Source: Pseudomonas tritici (GTDB lineage Bacteria; Pseudomonadota; Gammaproteobacteria; Pseudomonadales; Pseudomonadaceae). Taken from it: a stretch of 64,000 bases of DNA. The stretch covers positions 930,001 to 994,000 of the forward strand of contig NZ_CP077084.1 of NCBI RefSeq assembly GCF_014268275.3, given 5' to 3'. The notes below the pieces were generated by a model, which did no database searches, was not told the DNA's origin, and worked only from the letters and a program-made list of their open reading frames with translations. The position numbers were made by a program, and so were the translations under genes. Of the stretch, positions 8,381 to 18,695 are shown one piece after another. How positions within the stretch are numbered: position 1 is the first letter of the stretch; the number at the start of each line of letters is the position of its first letter.

Positions 8381-9988
8381 TTAGTGACGGAAGTGGCGCA
8401 TGCCGGTGAATACCATGGCAATGCCGGCTTCATCAGCAGCGGCGATCACCTCGGCATCACGCATCGAACCGCCCGGTTGGATCACGGCGGTCACGCCGGC
8501 TTTCGCGGCATTGTCCAAGCCATCACGGAACGGGAAGAACGCATCGGAAGCCATTACCGAACCCACGACCTGCAAACCGGCGTGTTCAGCCTTGATCGCG
8601 GCGATACGCGCCGAGTTCACGCGGCTCATCTGGCCGGCACCGACACCGATGGTCTGGCGGTTCTTGGCGTAGACGATGGCGTTGGATTTAACGTACTTGG
8701 CCACTTTCCAGGCGAAGATCAGGTCGTTGATCTCTTGCTCGGTCGGTGCGCGCTTGGTCACCACTTTCAGGTCTTCGCTGCCGATCATGCCGATGTCGCG
8801 GCTCTGTACCAGCAAGCCGCCGTTGACGCGCTTGTAGTCCCAGGCAGCGGCGCGGTCAGCCGACCACTCGCCGCACGCCAGCAGGCGCACATTGGCCTTG
8901 GCGGCGACGATGGCGCGGGCTTCTTCGCTGACGCTTGGCGCGATGATCACTTCAACGAACTGACGCTCGACGATCGCCTTGGCGGTCTCGGCATCCAGCT
9001 CACGGTTGAAGGCGATGATGCCGCCGAACGCCGATTCGGTGTCAGTGGCGTAGGCCAGTTCGTAGGCCTGGCGGATACCGCCTTCTGCGTCCGGGCTCAC
9101 GGCCACGCCGCACGGGTTGGCGTGCTTGACGATGACGCAGGCCGGCTTGACGAAGCTTTTCACGCATTCCAGCGCGGCGTCGGTGTCGGCCACGTTGTTG
9201 TAGGACAGCTCTTTACCTTGCAGTTGGGTCGCGGTGGCGATGCCGACTTCGGCCGGTTTTGCCTCAACGTAGAACGCCGCGCTCTGGTGCGGGTTCTCGC
9301 CGTAGCGCATTTCCTGGGCCTTGATGAACTGGCTGTTGAAGGTGCGCGGGAACTGGCTGCGGCCTTCGGTGCTCAGGGTCTCGGCCGTTTGGTTAACGGT
9401 GCCCATGTAGTTGGCGATCATGCCGTCGTAGGCGGCGGTGTGTTCGAACGCCTTGAGCATCAGGTCGAAACGCTGGGCGTAGGTCAGGCCACCGGCTTTC
9501 AGGCTTTCGAGCACGTTGGCGTAATCGCTGGCGTTAACCACGATGGCCACGTCTTTGTGGTTCTTGGCCGCCGAGCGAACCATGGTTGGGCCGCCGATAT
9601 CGATGTTTTCGATAGCGGTCGGCAGGTCGCAGCCCGGCTTGTTGATGGTGGCTTCGAACGGGTAGAGGTTAACGGCCACCAGGTCGATCGGCTTGATGCC
9701 GTGTTCGGTCATGATCGCGTCGTCGATGCCGCGACGGCCGAGGATGCCGCCGTGGATTTTCGGGTGCAGGGTCTTGACCCGGCCGTCCATCATTTCTGCG
9801 AAACCGGTGTAGTCCGCCACTTCCACTGCGGCCACGCCGTTGTCCTGCAGCAGTTTGAAGGTCCCGCCCGTGGAGAGGATTTCCACACCCAGGGCTTCCA
9901 GCTCCCGGGCAAATTCGAGGATCCCGGTCTTGTCGGAAACACTGATCAAGGCGCGGCGGATCGGCAGGCGGGTAGTCTGGTCGGTCAT
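8381..9988 (-). CDS. purH: Bifunctional AICAR formyltransferase / IMP cyclohydrolase
   Basis: The protein has 535 residues. I chose the ATG at 9988 ([20 protein letters not shown]). A longer frame from 10021 lacks conservation. The N-terminal IMP cyclohydrolase part is of the MGS-like fold ([35 protein letters not shown]). The C-terminal AICAR transformylase has the catalytic KHANPCGVA motif and ends FTGMRHFRH. PurH carries out the last two steps to IMP. It is preceded by fis on the same strand, with a hairpin terminator between them. Confidence 0.97.
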   Translation of the reverse strand: MTDQTTRLPIRRALISVSDKTGILEFARELEALGVEILSTGGTFKLLQDNGVAAVEVADYTGFAEMMDGRVKTLHPKIHGGILGRRGIDDAIMTEHGIKPIDLVAVNLYPFEATINKPGCDLPTAIENIDIGGPTMVRSAAKNHKDVAIVVNASDYANVLESLKAGGLTYAQRFDLMLKAFEHTAAYDGMIANYMGTVNQTAETLSTEGRSQFPRTFNSQFIKAQEMRYGENPHQSAAFYVEAKPAEVGIATATQLQGKELSYNNVADTDAALECVKSFVKPACVIVKHANPCGVAVSPDAEGGIRQAYELAYATDTESAFGGIIAFNRELDAETAKAIVERQFVEVIIAPSVSEEARAIVAAKANVRLLACGEWSADRAAAWDYKRVNGGLLVQSRDIGMIGSEDLKVVTKRAPTEQEINDLIFAWKVAKYVKSNAIVYAKNRQTIGVGAGQMSRVNSARIAAIKAEHAGLQVVGSVMASDAFFPFRDGLDNAAKAGVTAVIQPGGSMRDAEVIAAADEAGIAMVFTGMRHFRH

Positions 9989-10018
9989 TTCAATTTCCAT
10001 CAAAAGCAAAGGAGTCAG

Positions 10019-10053
10019 CAAAAAAGGCGACCGGTTTTACGCGGGCGCCTTTC
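10019..10053 (-). terminator. Terminator or attenuator between fis and purH
   Basis: Read on the minus strand, AAAGGCG...CGCCTTT encloses a GC-rich loop and is followed by a short T-run. It lies just after the fis stop and 30 to 65 bases before the purH start. It could end the dusB-fis transcript or let only part of it reach purH. Confidence 0.65.
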
Positions 10054-10069
10054 TGGTTTGATTGAATGC

Positions 10070-10390
10070 TTACAGCAAATCGTATTGCTTGAGCTTTTTG
10101 CGCAAGGTGCCACGGTTGAGGCCCAGCAGCTCACTGGCTTTGGTCTGGTTGCCCTTGACGTAGTTCATCACGCTTTCGAGCAAGGGCGCCTCGACTTCGG
10201 AGAGCACCAGGTTGTACACGTCCGTGACGGAAGCGCCCTCAAGGTGGGCGAAATAATTGTGCAGCGCCTTCTCGACACTCCCGCGAAGGGTTTGGCCTTC
10301 TTCGCTCGGCGTGTTGAGGTGCTGTTTCAAATTGACGTTGTCGCTCACGGGTGCTGTTCCACTCACTAAAGTCTCGGTCATCATCGTCAT
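10070..10390 (-). CDS. fis: DNA-binding protein Fis
   Basis: The protein has 106 residues. The C-terminal third holds the Fis/NtrC-type helix-turn-helix ([20 protein letters not shown]), and the middle forms the dimer helices ([20 protein letters not shown]). Fis is an abundant nucleoid protein of fast growth that bends DNA and modulates many promoters. The ATG overlaps the dusB stop (ATGA), so the two are translationally coupled. The dusB-fis operon is the classic gammaproteobacterial arrangement. Starts two or three codons further in are possible (MTMM at the N-terminus). Confidence 0.95.
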   Translation of the reverse strand: MTMMTETLVSGTAPVSDNVNLKQHLNTPSEEGQTLRGSVEKALHNYFAHLEGASVTDVYNLVLSEVEAPLLESVMNYVKGNQTKASELLGLNRGTLRKKLKQYDLL

Positions 10391-11400
10391 GCGGCCACCC
10401 CCTTTGCATCCCCTGTTCCCAGGCTGTTGTCACGTTCGGCGAAGAACTCACGAACGGTGGCGACCTGTGCCTGCGTTTCATCCAAACGATTGAACTGGGC
10501 GCGAAACTCCTTGGCGCCCGGCAAGGTTGCGAGATACCAGCCGACATGCTTGCGAGCAATGCGCACGCCCATCACGTCTCCGTAGAAAACGTGCAGGGCA
10601 TTCAAATGCTCTAGCAGAATACGTTCCACCTCGACCAACCCTGGCGCCGGTAACATTTCGCCGGTACGCAGGAAATGCTCGATCTCACGAAAAATCCACG
10701 GCCGCCCCTGGGCGGCCCGGCCAATCAACAAACCATCGGCGCCGGTTGCGTGCAGTACGCGCCGGGCTTTCTCGGCTGAGTCGATGTCGCCATTGGCAAA
10801 CACCGGCATCGACACCGCCTGCTTGATCGCAGCAATGGTGTCGTACTCGGCTTCACCGGTGTAAAGGTCGGCGCGGGTGCGGCCATGCACCGCCAGCGCT
10901 GTAATGCCTGCCTGTTCGGCGATCTTCGCCACCACCAGGCCGTTCTTGTTCTCCCGGTCCCAACCCGTGCGAATCTTCAGGGTGACCGGCACATCCACTG
11001 CGGCGACAACGGCCTGCAGGATCTCGGCAACCAACTGCTCATCTTTCAACAGGGCGGAACCGGCGGCCTTGTTGCAGACCTTCTTGGCCGGGCAGCCCAT
11101 GTTGATATCGATGATCTGCGCCCCCAACTCCACGTTGGCCCGGGCCGCATCCGCCAGCATTTGCGCATCACCGCCGGCGATCTGTACCGAGCGGGGCTCG
11201 GGATCACCTTCGTGGATCATGCGCATCCGCGATTTGCGGGTGTTCCACAAGCTCATGTCGCTGGTGACCATTTCCGAGACTACTAGACCCGCGCCCAAAC
11301 GCTTGCACAGCTGACGAAAGGGCTGGTCGGTGACGCCCGCCATCGGGGCGAGAATCAAGCCGTTCTGCAATGTGTATGGGCCGATGCGTACCGCCGACAT
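10387..11400 (-). CDS. dusB: tRNA-dihydrouridine synthase B
   Basis: The protein has 337 residues. It begins [25 protein letters not shown], the FMN-binding TIM-barrel start of Dus enzymes. The catalytic cysteine motif follows in [19 protein letters not shown], and the phosphate-binding end is [18 protein letters not shown]. It reduces uridine to dihydrouridine in tRNA with NADPH; DusB modifies position 17 in E. coli. It is the first gene of the dusB-fis pair, with a 175-base upstream gap to the DUF3426 gene that should contain the promoter. Confidence 0.95.
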   Translation of the reverse strand: MSAVRIGPYTLQNGLILAPMAGVTDQPFRQLCKRLGAGLVVSEMVTSDMSLWNTRKSRMRMIHEGDPEPRSVQIAGGDAQMLADAARANVELGAQIIDINMGCPAKKVCNKAAGSALLKDEQLVAEILQAVVAAVDVPVTLKIRTGWDRENKNGLVVAKIAEQAGITALAVHGRTRADLYTGEAEYDTIAAIKQAVSMPVFANGDIDSAEKARRVLHATGADGLLIGRAAQGRPWIFREIEHFLRTGEMLPAPGLVEVERILLEHLNALHVFYGDVMGVRIARKHVGWYLATLPGAKEFRAQFNRLDETQAQVATVREFFAERDNSLGTGDAKGVAA

Positions 11401-11575
11401 AGGACTTCCCTGTTGTGGGGCCGGATCATTAGAGTTCGAAAAAGGGTTGGCATGATACCCGCTCTCGATGACTGGATAAAGGCTGAATTGGATAAAATCT
11501 GAACAGTTATTTTCTTATCGCCACCGGTTTGGTTGCCGATGGTCCAGCCATTCAATCCGCGATGCGGGCCTTGAT

Positions 11576-12835
11576 TTACTCGGGCGAGTGAAAGCTCAGG
11601 CTGTAATTCACGGCTTTATTGCCCGGATCGAGGATGTCCAGGGAGATGTGGATCGGGACCTGTGATGGCATTTCGCTAACGCCGGCCAGTTCGCCGCTGA
11701 GGTATTCGGCGGGTTTGAAGCGACGACTGGCAATCAGGCCGCCGTTCAAGTCGGCAAAACGCAGCTCCAGCAGCGGGAAGGGCTGGGAGAAGGTCGCGCG
11801 GTTATAGATGATCGCGTCCACTACCAGCGCCCCGGCGAAGTCCGGGTGGCTGCGCACCACCAGGTTGCTGCTCTTGATATGGGCAATATCGACCCGTGAC
11901 GGCACGGTGCAGCCCAGTGTAGGGCACAGTTCCTGGAACCAGGGGCGATAGGCGTCCTGGCGGGCCAGCTCGTCGAATTGGTAGGCGATGTACTGGCCTG
12001 CGAGACCGGCGGCGGCGATCAGTACCAGCAACAGCCAGATCAGGCGACGGCCCAGGCTGGCCGGACGCTTTTGCGCGTAGAGGTGCAGCGGGTCGTCTTC
12101 GAGATCCAGCAGTTGGTCGTCGTGCACATTCGTTTCGGCGCGCGGGCGCTTGCGCCGGGGTTTGGGGCGTTCTTCGGGTTCAACGTCATCGGCCGACTGG
12201 GTCAATGGCGTGAATGGCGGATCGGTGTCGTCATCTTCTGGCGTTGAACGCAGTGGCGGTTCATCGTCGATATCGTCGGTGTGGAACGACATGGACGGTT
12301 CGGTGCGCTGCTTGGTCGCAGGTGCGTTCGTCGGCTCGGGTTCGGCTTCAGTGCTTTGGGCACGCTCTTCAGGCGGTTCGCTGAACAGGCTGGCGGCCCA
12401 TTTTTCTTCTTCGGCTTTAACCGTGTCGCGGCTGGCGCTGAAGGATTCTTCTTTTTGGCGCCGCTCGGCGCCGGGCTGGCGACGTTCTGCACCCGCCGGC
12501 AGCGTGTGCTGAATCTCGCGACGTTCCAGCTTGGCCAGCTCTTCGTCCAAGTCAAGGTTGTCCAGGTCCAGCTCTTCGGCGGTCCACTGCTTCTGGCTGA
12601 TTGCCCGCGGTGCCTCAAGTGTGATCTCTGGAACAGGCTCGGCAGCAGGCAGATCAGGCAGATCAGGCTGCGGCGCCGGCACTTGGCCACGCTGCTCCAG
12701 CAACTGGCGAGCTGCATTGAACACTTGCAGGCACGAGCCGCAGCGCACCACGCCGCGGGCCACGCTCAATTGGGCGTGGTTGACGCGAAAGCGCGCTTGG
12801 CAATGCGGGCACTGGGTGACGAAACTGTCGGTCAT
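11576..12835 (-). CDS. Zinc-ribbon / DUF3426 membrane protein
   Basis: The protein has 419 residues from the ATG at 12835 (MTDSFVTQCPHCQARFRV). The N-terminus carries an MJ0042-type zinc ribbon with two CxxC pairs (CPHC, CGSC). A long, charged, probably disordered linker of about 200 residues follows, rich in Glu, Pro and Arg. Then comes one membrane helix (LIWLLLVLIAAAGLAGQYIA, around residue 265-285) and a C-terminal DUF3426 domain that should lie in the periplasm (PFPLLELRFADLNGG). The function is unknown. The position next to prmA and dusB matches P. aeruginosa PA4851. Confidence 0.85.
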   Translation of the reverse strand: MTDSFVTQCPHCQARFRVNHAQLSVARGVVRCGSCLQVFNAARQLLEQRGQVPAPQPDLPDLPAAEPVPEITLEAPRAISQKQWTAEELDLDNLDLDEELAKLERREIQHTLPAGAERRQPGAERRQKEESFSASRDTVKAEEEKWAASLFSEPPEERAQSTEAEPEPTNAPATKQRTEPSMSFHTDDIDDEPPLRSTPEDDDTDPPFTPLTQSADDVEPEERPKPRRKRPRAETNVHDDQLLDLEDDPLHLYAQKRPASLGRRLIWLLLVLIAAAGLAGQYIAYQFDELARQDAYRPWFQELCPTLGCTVPSRVDIAHIKSSNLVVRSHPDFAGALVVDAIIYNRATFSQPFPLLELRFADLNGGLIASRRFKPAEYLSGELAGVSEMPSQVPIHISLDILDPGNKAVNYSLSFHSPE

Positions 12836-12865
12836 GCGGCCATCCGATTCAGGCAAGCGCTCATT

Positions 12866-13744
12866 CTAGCGCCGACGACCGCTGATGCGTACCCAGCCAT
12901 CACGGTTAGCGATGGGGTCCAGCTCGAAATCCTGCGCGTAGGCAGCGGCGACGTCTTCGCCTTGCTCTGCGAGGATGCCCGACAGCGCCAAACGGCCGCC
13001 CGGCTTGACCAGGCTGGACAGCTGCGGCGCCAGGGACACCAGCGGCCCGGCGAGAATGTTCGCCACGAGCACATCGGCCTGCACCTGGGGCAATTGCTCT
13101 GGCAGGTAGAGTGGGAATTTGCTTTCAGGAATGTTGTTGCGTCCGGCGTTATCGCGGGAGGCTTCCAGGGCCTGTACGTCGATATCGGTGCCCACGGCTT
13201 CCTTTGCGCCGAGCAGCAGGGCGGCAATTGCCAGGATGCCCGAGCCGCAGCCGAAGTCCAGCACGTGGCTGTCGGTCAGGTCCTGGCCGTCCAGCCATTC
13301 CAGGCACAGGGCGGTGGTCGGGTGGGTGCCGGTGCCGAACGCGAGGCCCGGGTCCAGCAGCAGGTTGACGGCATCCGGCTCAGGCGCGGCGTGCCAGCTT
13401 GGCACGATCCACAGGCGCTGGCCGAAACGCATCGGCTGGAAGTTGTCCATCCAGCTGCGTTCCCAGTCCTGGTCTTCGATCACTTCGCTGTGATGCTCCG
13501 GCAATGGGCCGCCGGTGAGCAATTCCATGTGGGCCAGCACGGCGGCAGCGTCGGTGCCGTCTTCGAACAGGGCCAGCAAATGGGTGTGGGACCACAGCGG
13601 GGTGGTGTTGAGTTCAGGTTCGAAGATCGGTTGGTCTTCGGCGTCCATGAAGGTGACCGAGACAGCGCCCACTTCGAGGAACGCGTCTTCATAGGTTTCG
13701 GCTTGTTCTGGGCTGATGGCGAGACGGACTTGCAGCCAAGGCAT
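12866..13744 (-). CDS. prmA: Ribosomal protein L11 methyltransferase
   Basis: The protein has 292 residues from the ATG at 13744 ([20 protein letters not shown]). The N-terminal domain binds L11. The C-terminal SAM-binding domain shows [20 protein letters not shown] and [16 protein letters not shown], which carries the NILA motif typical of PrmA. It trimethylates several amino groups of ribosomal protein L11. It ends 30 bases before the DUF3426 gene on the same strand, likely one transcript. A REP palindrome lies upstream between it and accC. Confidence 0.95.
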   Translation of the reverse strand: MPWLQVRLAISPEQAETYEDAFLEVGAVSVTFMDAEDQPIFEPELNTTPLWSHTHLLALFEDGTDAAAVLAHMELLTGGPLPEHHSEVIEDQDWERSWMDNFQPMRFGQRLWIVPSWHAAPEPDAVNLLLDPGLAFGTGTHPTTALCLEWLDGQDLTDSHVLDFGCGSGILAIAALLLGAKEAVGTDIDVQALEASRDNAGRNNIPESKFPLYLPEQLPQVQADVLVANILAGPLVSLAPQLSSLVKPGGRLALSGILAEQGEDVAAAYAQDFELDPIANRDGWVRISGRRR

Positions 13745-13873
13745 GGCGGGCACCTTTGAAAAAATGAGTGTGCAGCGGGGTTGGGCTGCGAAAGGGCGCA
13801 AGTTTACGCGAGCGGAGGGCAGAAGACGACTGTGCCGACGATATGCGGTGCAGGGGATACACACACAACAAAA

Positions 13874-13963
13874 TGTGGGAGCGGGCTTGCTCGCGAAGGC
13901 GGTGTATCAGTCAGCACATGTATGACTTGACACACCGCCTTCGCGAGCAAGCCCGCTCCCACA
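13874..13963. repeat. REP palindrome
   Basis: The arms TGTGGGAGCGGGCTTGCTCG and its complement extend through CGAAGGCGGTG/CACCGCCTTCG, about 31 paired bases around a 26-base centre. It lies between accC and prmA. Confidence 0.9.
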
Positions 13964-14003
13964 GGGGATGGTGTTTTTCCACAGAAACCGGGGGGAGTAG
14001 AAA

Positions 14004-14033
14004 CAACAAAGCCGCCCGAAGGCGGCTTTGTTG
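14004..14033 (-). terminator. Terminator of the aroQ-accB-accC operon
   Basis: CAACAAAGCCGCC-CGAA-GGCGGCTTTGTTG is a perfect 13-base stem with a tetraloop, 11 bases after the accC stop. The minus-strand 3' side ends TTTGTTGTTT. Confidence 0.85.
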
Positions 14034-14043
14034 AGTGGAGCAC

Positions 14044-15405
14044 TTACTGGTTGGCCAGCTTGTGTTCCAGGTAGTGAATGTTCACACCACCCTCGCAGAA
14101 GCCTTCATCACGAACCAGGTCCCGGTGCAGCGGGATGTTGGTCTTGATGCCGTCGACCACGATTTCGTCCAGGGCATTGCGCATACGGGCCATGGCCTCG
14201 TCGCGGGTGGCGCCCCAGGTGATCAGCTTGCCGATCAGCGAGTCGTAGTTGGACGGAACCTTGTAGCCGCTGTACAGGTGCGAATCGACGCGAACGCCGT
14301 TGCCGCCTGGCGCATGGAAGTGCTTGACCAGGCCTGGACTCGGGATAAAGGTTTTCGGGTCTTCGGCGTTGATCCGGCACTCCAGGGAGTGGCCGTGCAT
14401 CTTCACGTCGTCCTGGGTAAAGGACAACACGTTGCCAGCGGCGATGCTCAGCATCTCCTTGACGATGTCGATACCGGTGACCATCTCCGAAACCGGGTGC
14501 TCTACCTGCACACGAGTGTTCATCTCGATGAAGTAGAAACGGCCGTTCTCGTAGAGGAACTCAAAGGTACCGGCGCCACGGTAGTTGATGTCGATGCACG
14601 CCTTGACGCAACGAGCCAGTACTTCCTGGCGCGCTTTTTCGTCCAGGCCGGGTGCCGGTGCTTCTTCCAACACCTTCTGGTGACGACGTTGCAGCGAGCA
14701 ATCGCGATCGCCGAGATGGATGGCGTGGCCTTGGCCGTCGGACAATACTTGCACTTCCACGTGACGTGGGTTGGTCAGGTATTTTTCCAGGTAGACCATC
14801 GGGTTGCCGAACCAGGCGCCCGCTTCGGAGCGCGTCTGCTTGGCGGCTTCGATCAGGTCTTCTTCCTTGTGCACCACGCGCATGCCGCGACCACCACCGC
14901 CACCGGCGGCCTTGATGATCACTGGGTAGCCGACTTCGCGACCAATGCGCAGAGCGGTTTCTTCGTCTTCAGGCAGTGGGCCGTCGGAGCCAGGAACGGT
15001 GGGCACGCCGGCTGCAATCATGGCGTCCTTGGCCGAGACCTTGTCGCCCATCAGGCGAATGGTTTCGGCTTTCGGGCCGATGAAGGCGAACCCGGATTTT
15101 TCCACCTGTTCGGCGAAATCGGCGTTTTCCGCAAGGAAACCGTAGCCCGGGTGGATGCCGTCAGCGCCGGTCACTTCTGCCGCGGCGATGATGTTCGAGA
15201 CTTTCAGGTACGAGTTCGTGGCCAGTGGCGGGCCGATGCAGATGCTTTCGTCCGCCAGTTTCACGTGCATCAATTCGGTATCGGCCGTCGAGTAAACAGC
15301 GACGGTCTTGATGCCCTCTTCCTTACAGGCGCGCAGGATACGCAGCGCGATCTCGCCGCGGTTAGCGATCAGGACTTTTTGCAGTTTCTTCGCAGGTTTC
15401 AACAT
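14044..15405 (-). CDS. accC: Acetyl-CoA carboxylase, biotin carboxylase subunit
   Basis: The protein has 453 residues from the ATG at 15405 ([20 protein letters not shown]). ATP-grasp features include [48 protein letters not shown] and ECRINAEDP. AccC carboxylates the biotin of AccB with bicarbonate and ATP, the first half-reaction of malonyl-CoA synthesis for fatty acids. It sits 17 bases after accB and is followed by a strong terminator. Confidence 0.97.
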   Translation of the reverse strand: MLKPAKKLQKVLIANRGEIALRILRACKEEGIKTVAVYSTADTELMHVKLADESICIGPPLATNSYLKVSNIIAAAEVTGADGIHPGYGFLAENADFAEQVEKSGFAFIGPKAETIRLMGDKVSAKDAMIAAGVPTVPGSDGPLPEDEETALRIGREVGYPVIIKAAGGGGGRGMRVVHKEEDLIEAAKQTRSEAGAWFGNPMVYLEKYLTNPRHVEVQVLSDGQGHAIHLGDRDCSLQRRHQKVLEEAPAPGLDEKARQEVLARCVKACIDINYRGAGTFEFLYENGRFYFIEMNTRVQVEHPVSEMVTGIDIVKEMLSIAAGNVLSFTQDDVKMHGHSLECRINAEDPKTFIPSPGLVKHFHAPGGNGVRVDSHLYSGYKVPSNYDSLIGKLITWGATRDEAMARMRNALDEIVVDGIKTNIPLHRDLVRDEGFCEGGVNIHYLEHKLANQ

Positions 15406-15422
15406 CGAAGGCGCTCCGCGGT

Positions 15423-15884
15423 TCAAACGATGGTGAACAGCGGCTGGTCGTACTCAACCGGCTGACCGTTTTCTACCAGGATGGATTCGATGACGCCGGC
15501 TTTCTCAGCGGTGATGTGATTCATCATCTTCATCGCTTCAACGATGCAGATGGTGTCGCCCACTTTCACCGTCTTGCCGACTTCAACGAAGGCTGGCGAA
15601 GTCGGTGCCGGGGTACGGTAGAACGTACCGACCATTGGCGACTTGACCACGAAACCGTTCAGCACAGGCGCTGCGGGTGCTGCAGGTGCAGCGACAGCAG
15701 GTGCGGCGGCCGGAGCAGCAGCGGCCGGAGCCGGCGCTTGCATCTGTGGCGCGTAGAACTGTTGGGCCGGAGTCTTGCTGTGACGGCTGATCCGTACGGA
15801 CTCTTCGCCTTCCTTGATTTCCAGCTCGTCGATACCGGATTCTTCCAGCAGCTCGATCAGTTTCTTAACTTTACGGATATCCAT
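15423..15884 (-). CDS. accB: Biotin carboxyl carrier protein of acetyl-CoA carboxylase
   Basis: The protein has 153 residues. An N-terminal helical part ([20 protein letters not shown]) is followed by a flexible Ala/Pro linker (residues 48-75) and the biotinyl domain. The target lysine is at residue 119 in [11 protein letters not shown]. The thumb region of the AccB type is present ([14 protein letters not shown]). It carries the carboxyl group from AccC to the AccDA transferase. It lies between aroQ and accC on one strand, as in other pseudomonads. Confidence 0.97.
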   Translation of the reverse strand: MDIRKVKKLIELLEESGIDELEIKEGEESVRISRHSKTPAQQFYAPQMQAPAPAAAAPAAAPAVAAPAAPAAPVLNGFVVKSPMVGTFYRTPAPTSPAFVEVGKTVKVGDTICIVEAMKMMNHITAEKAGVIESILVENGQPVEYDQPLFTIV

Positions 15885-15908
15885 GAATCATCAACTCCCA
15901 AGGGTCGG

Positions 15909-16364
15909 TCAGGGGCGCTTGGCCGGTTGTTCAAGCTGTTCCAGGGCGGCCTCCAGGGCCAGTCGGTAACCGCTGGCGCCAAGGCCGCAGATCACTCCTA
16001 CCGCTACGTCGGAGAAGTAAGAGTGATGGCGGAAAGGTTCACGTTTGTGCACGTTCGACAAATGCACTTCGATGAATGGGATGCTCACCGCCAGCAGCGC
16101 GTCACGTAATGCAACGCTTGTGTGCGTAAAAGCGGCGGGATTGATCAGGATAAAGTCCACGCCTTCGCCGCGCGCGGCATGGATGCGATCAATCAATTCG
16201 TACTCGGCATTGCTTTGCAGGTAGAGCAGATGGTGGCCGGCTTCACGCGCCCTGCGCTCAAGATCGAGGTTGATCTGATCCAGGGTAACTGCCCCGTAGA
16301 CGCCCGGTTCACGGGTGCCGAGCAGGTTCAGGTTGGGTCCGTGAAGAACCAGTAAGGTCGCCAT
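15909..16364 (-). CDS. aroQ: Type II 3-dehydroquinate dehydratase
   Basis: The protein has 151 residues, the normal length of the type II dodecameric enzyme. It begins [20 protein letters not shown] and contains the lid with the reactive Tyr (EPGVYG). The substrate-binding segments are [19 protein letters not shown] and [20 protein letters not shown]. It removes water from 3-dehydroquinate in the shikimate pathway. It is the first gene of the aroQ-accB-accC operon, and the 316-base gap upstream should contain its promoter. Confidence 0.95.
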   Translation of the reverse strand: MATLLVLHGPNLNLLGTREPGVYGAVTLDQINLDLERRAREAGHHLLYLQSNAEYELIDRIHAARGEGVDFILINPAAFTHTSVALRDALLAVSIPFIEVHLSNVHKREPFRHHSYFSDVAVGVICGLGASGYRLALEAALEQLEQPAKRP

Positions 16365-16680
16365 CGGCTGTTCCTTGTTATTGATGTGAGTACGGCAGAA
16401 CCCGGCGACTATGCCGCAAAGCCTTTGTGACTGTCCAGTTCTATGCAGTAGGCAGCACGATTAGCGAGGATAGCGCAAAGTATGTGACCAAGTCGTAGGA
16501 TCTGGTCATTGGTGGTACGTCTTCGAAGTTGATGGAGATTCAATGTGGGCGCTGGCTTGCCTGCGATGGCGGTGTGTCAGTACCGGATGTGTTAACTGGC
16601 CCACCGCTATCGCAGGCAAGCCAGCTCCCACAGTTTTGATCTGCGCATAGCCCGTGATCTTGATGAGGCGGTAGATCGGA
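16365..16680. other. Intergenic region upstream of aroQ
   Basis: It holds the expected aroQ promoter side (16365-16500, with the AT-richer part around 16440-16500) and a REP palindrome next to the chemoreceptor gene end. In P. aeruginosa a dsbD-type gene (dipZ, PA4845) lies here. No trace of a long frame for it is visible. Confidence 0.6.
16544..16632. repeat. REP palindrome
   Basis: The arms TGTGGGCGCTGGCTTGCCTG and TCGCAGGCAAGCCAGCTCCC have one mismatch and extend inward through CGATGGCGGTG/CACCGCTATCG. This is the GCCTGCGA variant of the genome's REP family. Confidence 0.88.
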
Positions 16681-18642
16681 TTAGACGCGGAACGCCTGCA
16701 CCGCGGTGTTGAGCTGCCCACCGAGTACCAGCAGATGCTCACCCTGGCTGCGCCCCTGACCAATGCGCAGCAAGTTATCCTCACCCAGCTGATGAATCCG
16801 CTCACTGTTATCGCGAATCTCACTCACGGCCCCACTCTGCTGCGCCGTCACATCGGCAATGCGCACGGCCGTGTCGGAAATGGTCTGGATCGCGCCGACG
16901 ATCTCATCCAGCGCACCGTCCGCCGCCTGGGCCTGTTGGGCGGTGGCTTCTGCGTGTTCGACCTGGGCGCGCATGCCTTGCACGGATTGGTGGGCGGCGC
17001 TTTGCAGGCCCGCAATCAGGGTCTGGATCTCCGCCGTGGCGCCAGCGGTGCGTTGGGCCAGGGAGCGGACTTCGTCGGCGACCACGGCAAAACCACGTCC
17101 GGCTTCACCGGCACGGGCAGCCTCGATGGCAGCGTTGAGGGCCAGCAGATTGGTCTGCTCGGCAATCGCGCGAATCACGGTGAGCACGCCGCCGATGGTG
17201 GCGGATTCTTCGGCGAGTTTTTCGATCATCTGCGCGTTTTGCTGCACTTCGCCCACCAGGGCGTGCAGCCCGGTCAGGCTCAGGCCGATCACGCGTTGGC
17301 CTTGCTCTACCGCCTGGCCGGCACTGCGACTGGCGCCCGCGGCCTGGCTGGCATCGCCGGCGACTTGCTGGATGGTCGCTTCCAGTTCCCCCAGCGAATC
17401 GCGGATCTGCGCGGTATCCCCAGCCTGGCGTTTGGCACCGTCGTGCAGGCCGCTGCTCAGTTCGGCCAATGCCCGACTGCTGCCGGCGACTTCCTCGGCA
17501 TTGCCGCGAATAGTGCCCACCAAGTCCACCAGATAGGCACGCAGGCGGTTCAGCGAGGCTTCGATATCGTGCAGCTCACGGTTGGTCTTGCCCAGGGCAA
17601 TCGGCTGGCTGAAGTCGCCCTCGGCCCAAGTCGACAGGGCCGGCGCGAGGTTGGTCAGCACGCGTGCCAGGCGCCGTTGCAAGGTGTCGATCAACAACGC
17701 GATCAGCAGGATCAGGCCGATCATCACCCCTTGCATCAGGCGAACTTCGCCCTGGATCGTGCCGTGCTGCGCGCGCACCACCGGCTCCAGGCCGGCGATG
17801 GCTTCCTGCACGGCCTTGATTTTCAGGTGGGTAGCGGCGGCCAGTCCGGCGCGTTGCTGGATCTGTTCGCGGGTGCGCTTGAGTTCGGCAGGGTAGCGGG
17901 TCAATAAGCTGTTGAGTTCGCGCTTGAGGTCGACGCCGGTGTCTTGGGCCTCGGTTTTCTCAGTGTTTTCCAGGCCCATCAGCGCGGAAAAATCATCCGC
18001 GCTGGATTCGGCGCTGGCCTTTACGCCCAACAGCGGCAGTTGTTCCAGCACATCCGCCTGGCTGCGGATATTGCCGACTTCGCGCTCCACATCATCAGCC
18101 AGTTCCGCGCGCCCGCTGCTCACCAGTTTGTCGCGGGCCAGGGACAGTTTGGCCAGATGCTGGGACGCCGCCAGCAGTGGCGGCAGGTAACGTGCGGCCT
18201 CTGCAGAATTGACGCCGATGGCGTACTGGCCCAGTTGCTCCAGGTTCGCGCCGAGTTCGCGCTCGGCTTGCAGCAGCAGGGCCTGTGGGTCACCCGCTAA
18301 TTTGCCGGCGGCGAGCAGGTCAGTCTTGCTGAAGGCATCCAGGTCCACCAGGCTGGGGCGCAGGCTTTGCGCCAGGTCGGCGGGCAGTTGATCCAGGTCT
18401 TGCAACAGGCTTTCCAGGCTCTGGCTGGCGCTGCTCAGGCGCAGCGCGTCGCCGCTGGCCAGGTAGTCGTCAATATTGCGCGCGGCCTGGTTCTGAAAAG
18501 CCTGCGACAGGCCCAAGTAGCGCTCCATCAGCAAATACGGCCGTTCCAGAGCGCGCTGCGACCACCACAGCGTCGCCCCGAGCGCCAGGCACACGGCCAC
18601 AATAAGGAGGGTGTTGAGATTGGTCAGCAGCTTCAGGCGCAT
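16681..18642 (-). CDS. ctpL: Methyl-accepting chemotaxis protein, CtpL-like
   Basis: The protein has about 653 residues. An N-terminal membrane helix ([16 protein letters not shown]) is followed by a periplasmic all-helical sensor region of about 260 residues, a size that suits a helical bimodular domain. A second helix ([17 protein letters not shown]), a HAMP segment and a cytoplasmic signalling domain follow. The hairpin tip is the highly conserved [20 protein letters not shown]. It should sense a small ligand or a binding protein and signal to CheA. The position next to gcbA and aroQ matches P. aeruginosa CtpL (PA4844), linked to phosphate taxis. The ligand here is inferred only from position. 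The ATG at 18642 is chosen; an in-frame TTG lies at 18654, and neither has a strong ribosome site. Confidence 0.72.
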   Translation of the reverse strand: MRLKLLTNLNTLLIVAVCLALGATLWWSQRALERPYLLMERYLGLSQAFQNQAARNIDDYLASGDALRLSSASQSLESLLQDLDQLPADLAQSLRPSLVDLDAFSKTDLLAAGKLAGDPQALLLQAERELGANLEQLGQYAIGVNSAEAARYLPPLLAASQHLAKLSLARDKLVSSGRAELADDVEREVGNIRSQADVLEQLPLLGVKASAESSADDFSALMGLENTEKTEAQDTGVDLKRELNSLLTRYPAELKRTREQIQQRAGLAAATHLKIKAVQEAIAGLEPVVRAQHGTIQGEVRLMQGVMIGLILLIALLIDTLQRRLARVLTNLAPALSTWAEGDFSQPIALGKTNRELHDIEASLNRLRAYLVDLVGTIRGNAEEVAGSSRALAELSSGLHDGAKRQAGDTAQIRDSLGELEATIQQVAGDASQAAGASRSAGQAVEQGQRVIGLSLTGLHALVGEVQQNAQMIEKLAEESATIGGVLTVIRAIAEQTNLLALNAAIEAARAGEAGRGFAVVADEVRSLAQRTAGATAEIQTLIAGLQSAAHQSVQGMRAQVEHAEATAQQAQAADGALDEIVGAIQTISDTAVRIADVTAQQSGAVSEIRDNSERIHQLGEDNLLRIGQGRSQGEHLLVLGGQLNTAVQAFRV

Positions 18643-18695
18643 GCGTGGTTTCAACCGACAGCAAAAGATAAGTGCCTGAAGTTATTGCGTTTCCA

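Noticed and set aside
8384..10369. 661-codon plus-strand open frame opposite purH and fis
   Set aside because: It crosses two well-supported genes on the other strand and has no domain.
10070..11400. Integration hot spot for phage or islands at dusB
   Set aside because: Both ends of dusB are intact and flanked by the normal neighbours, with no integrase and no direct repeats.
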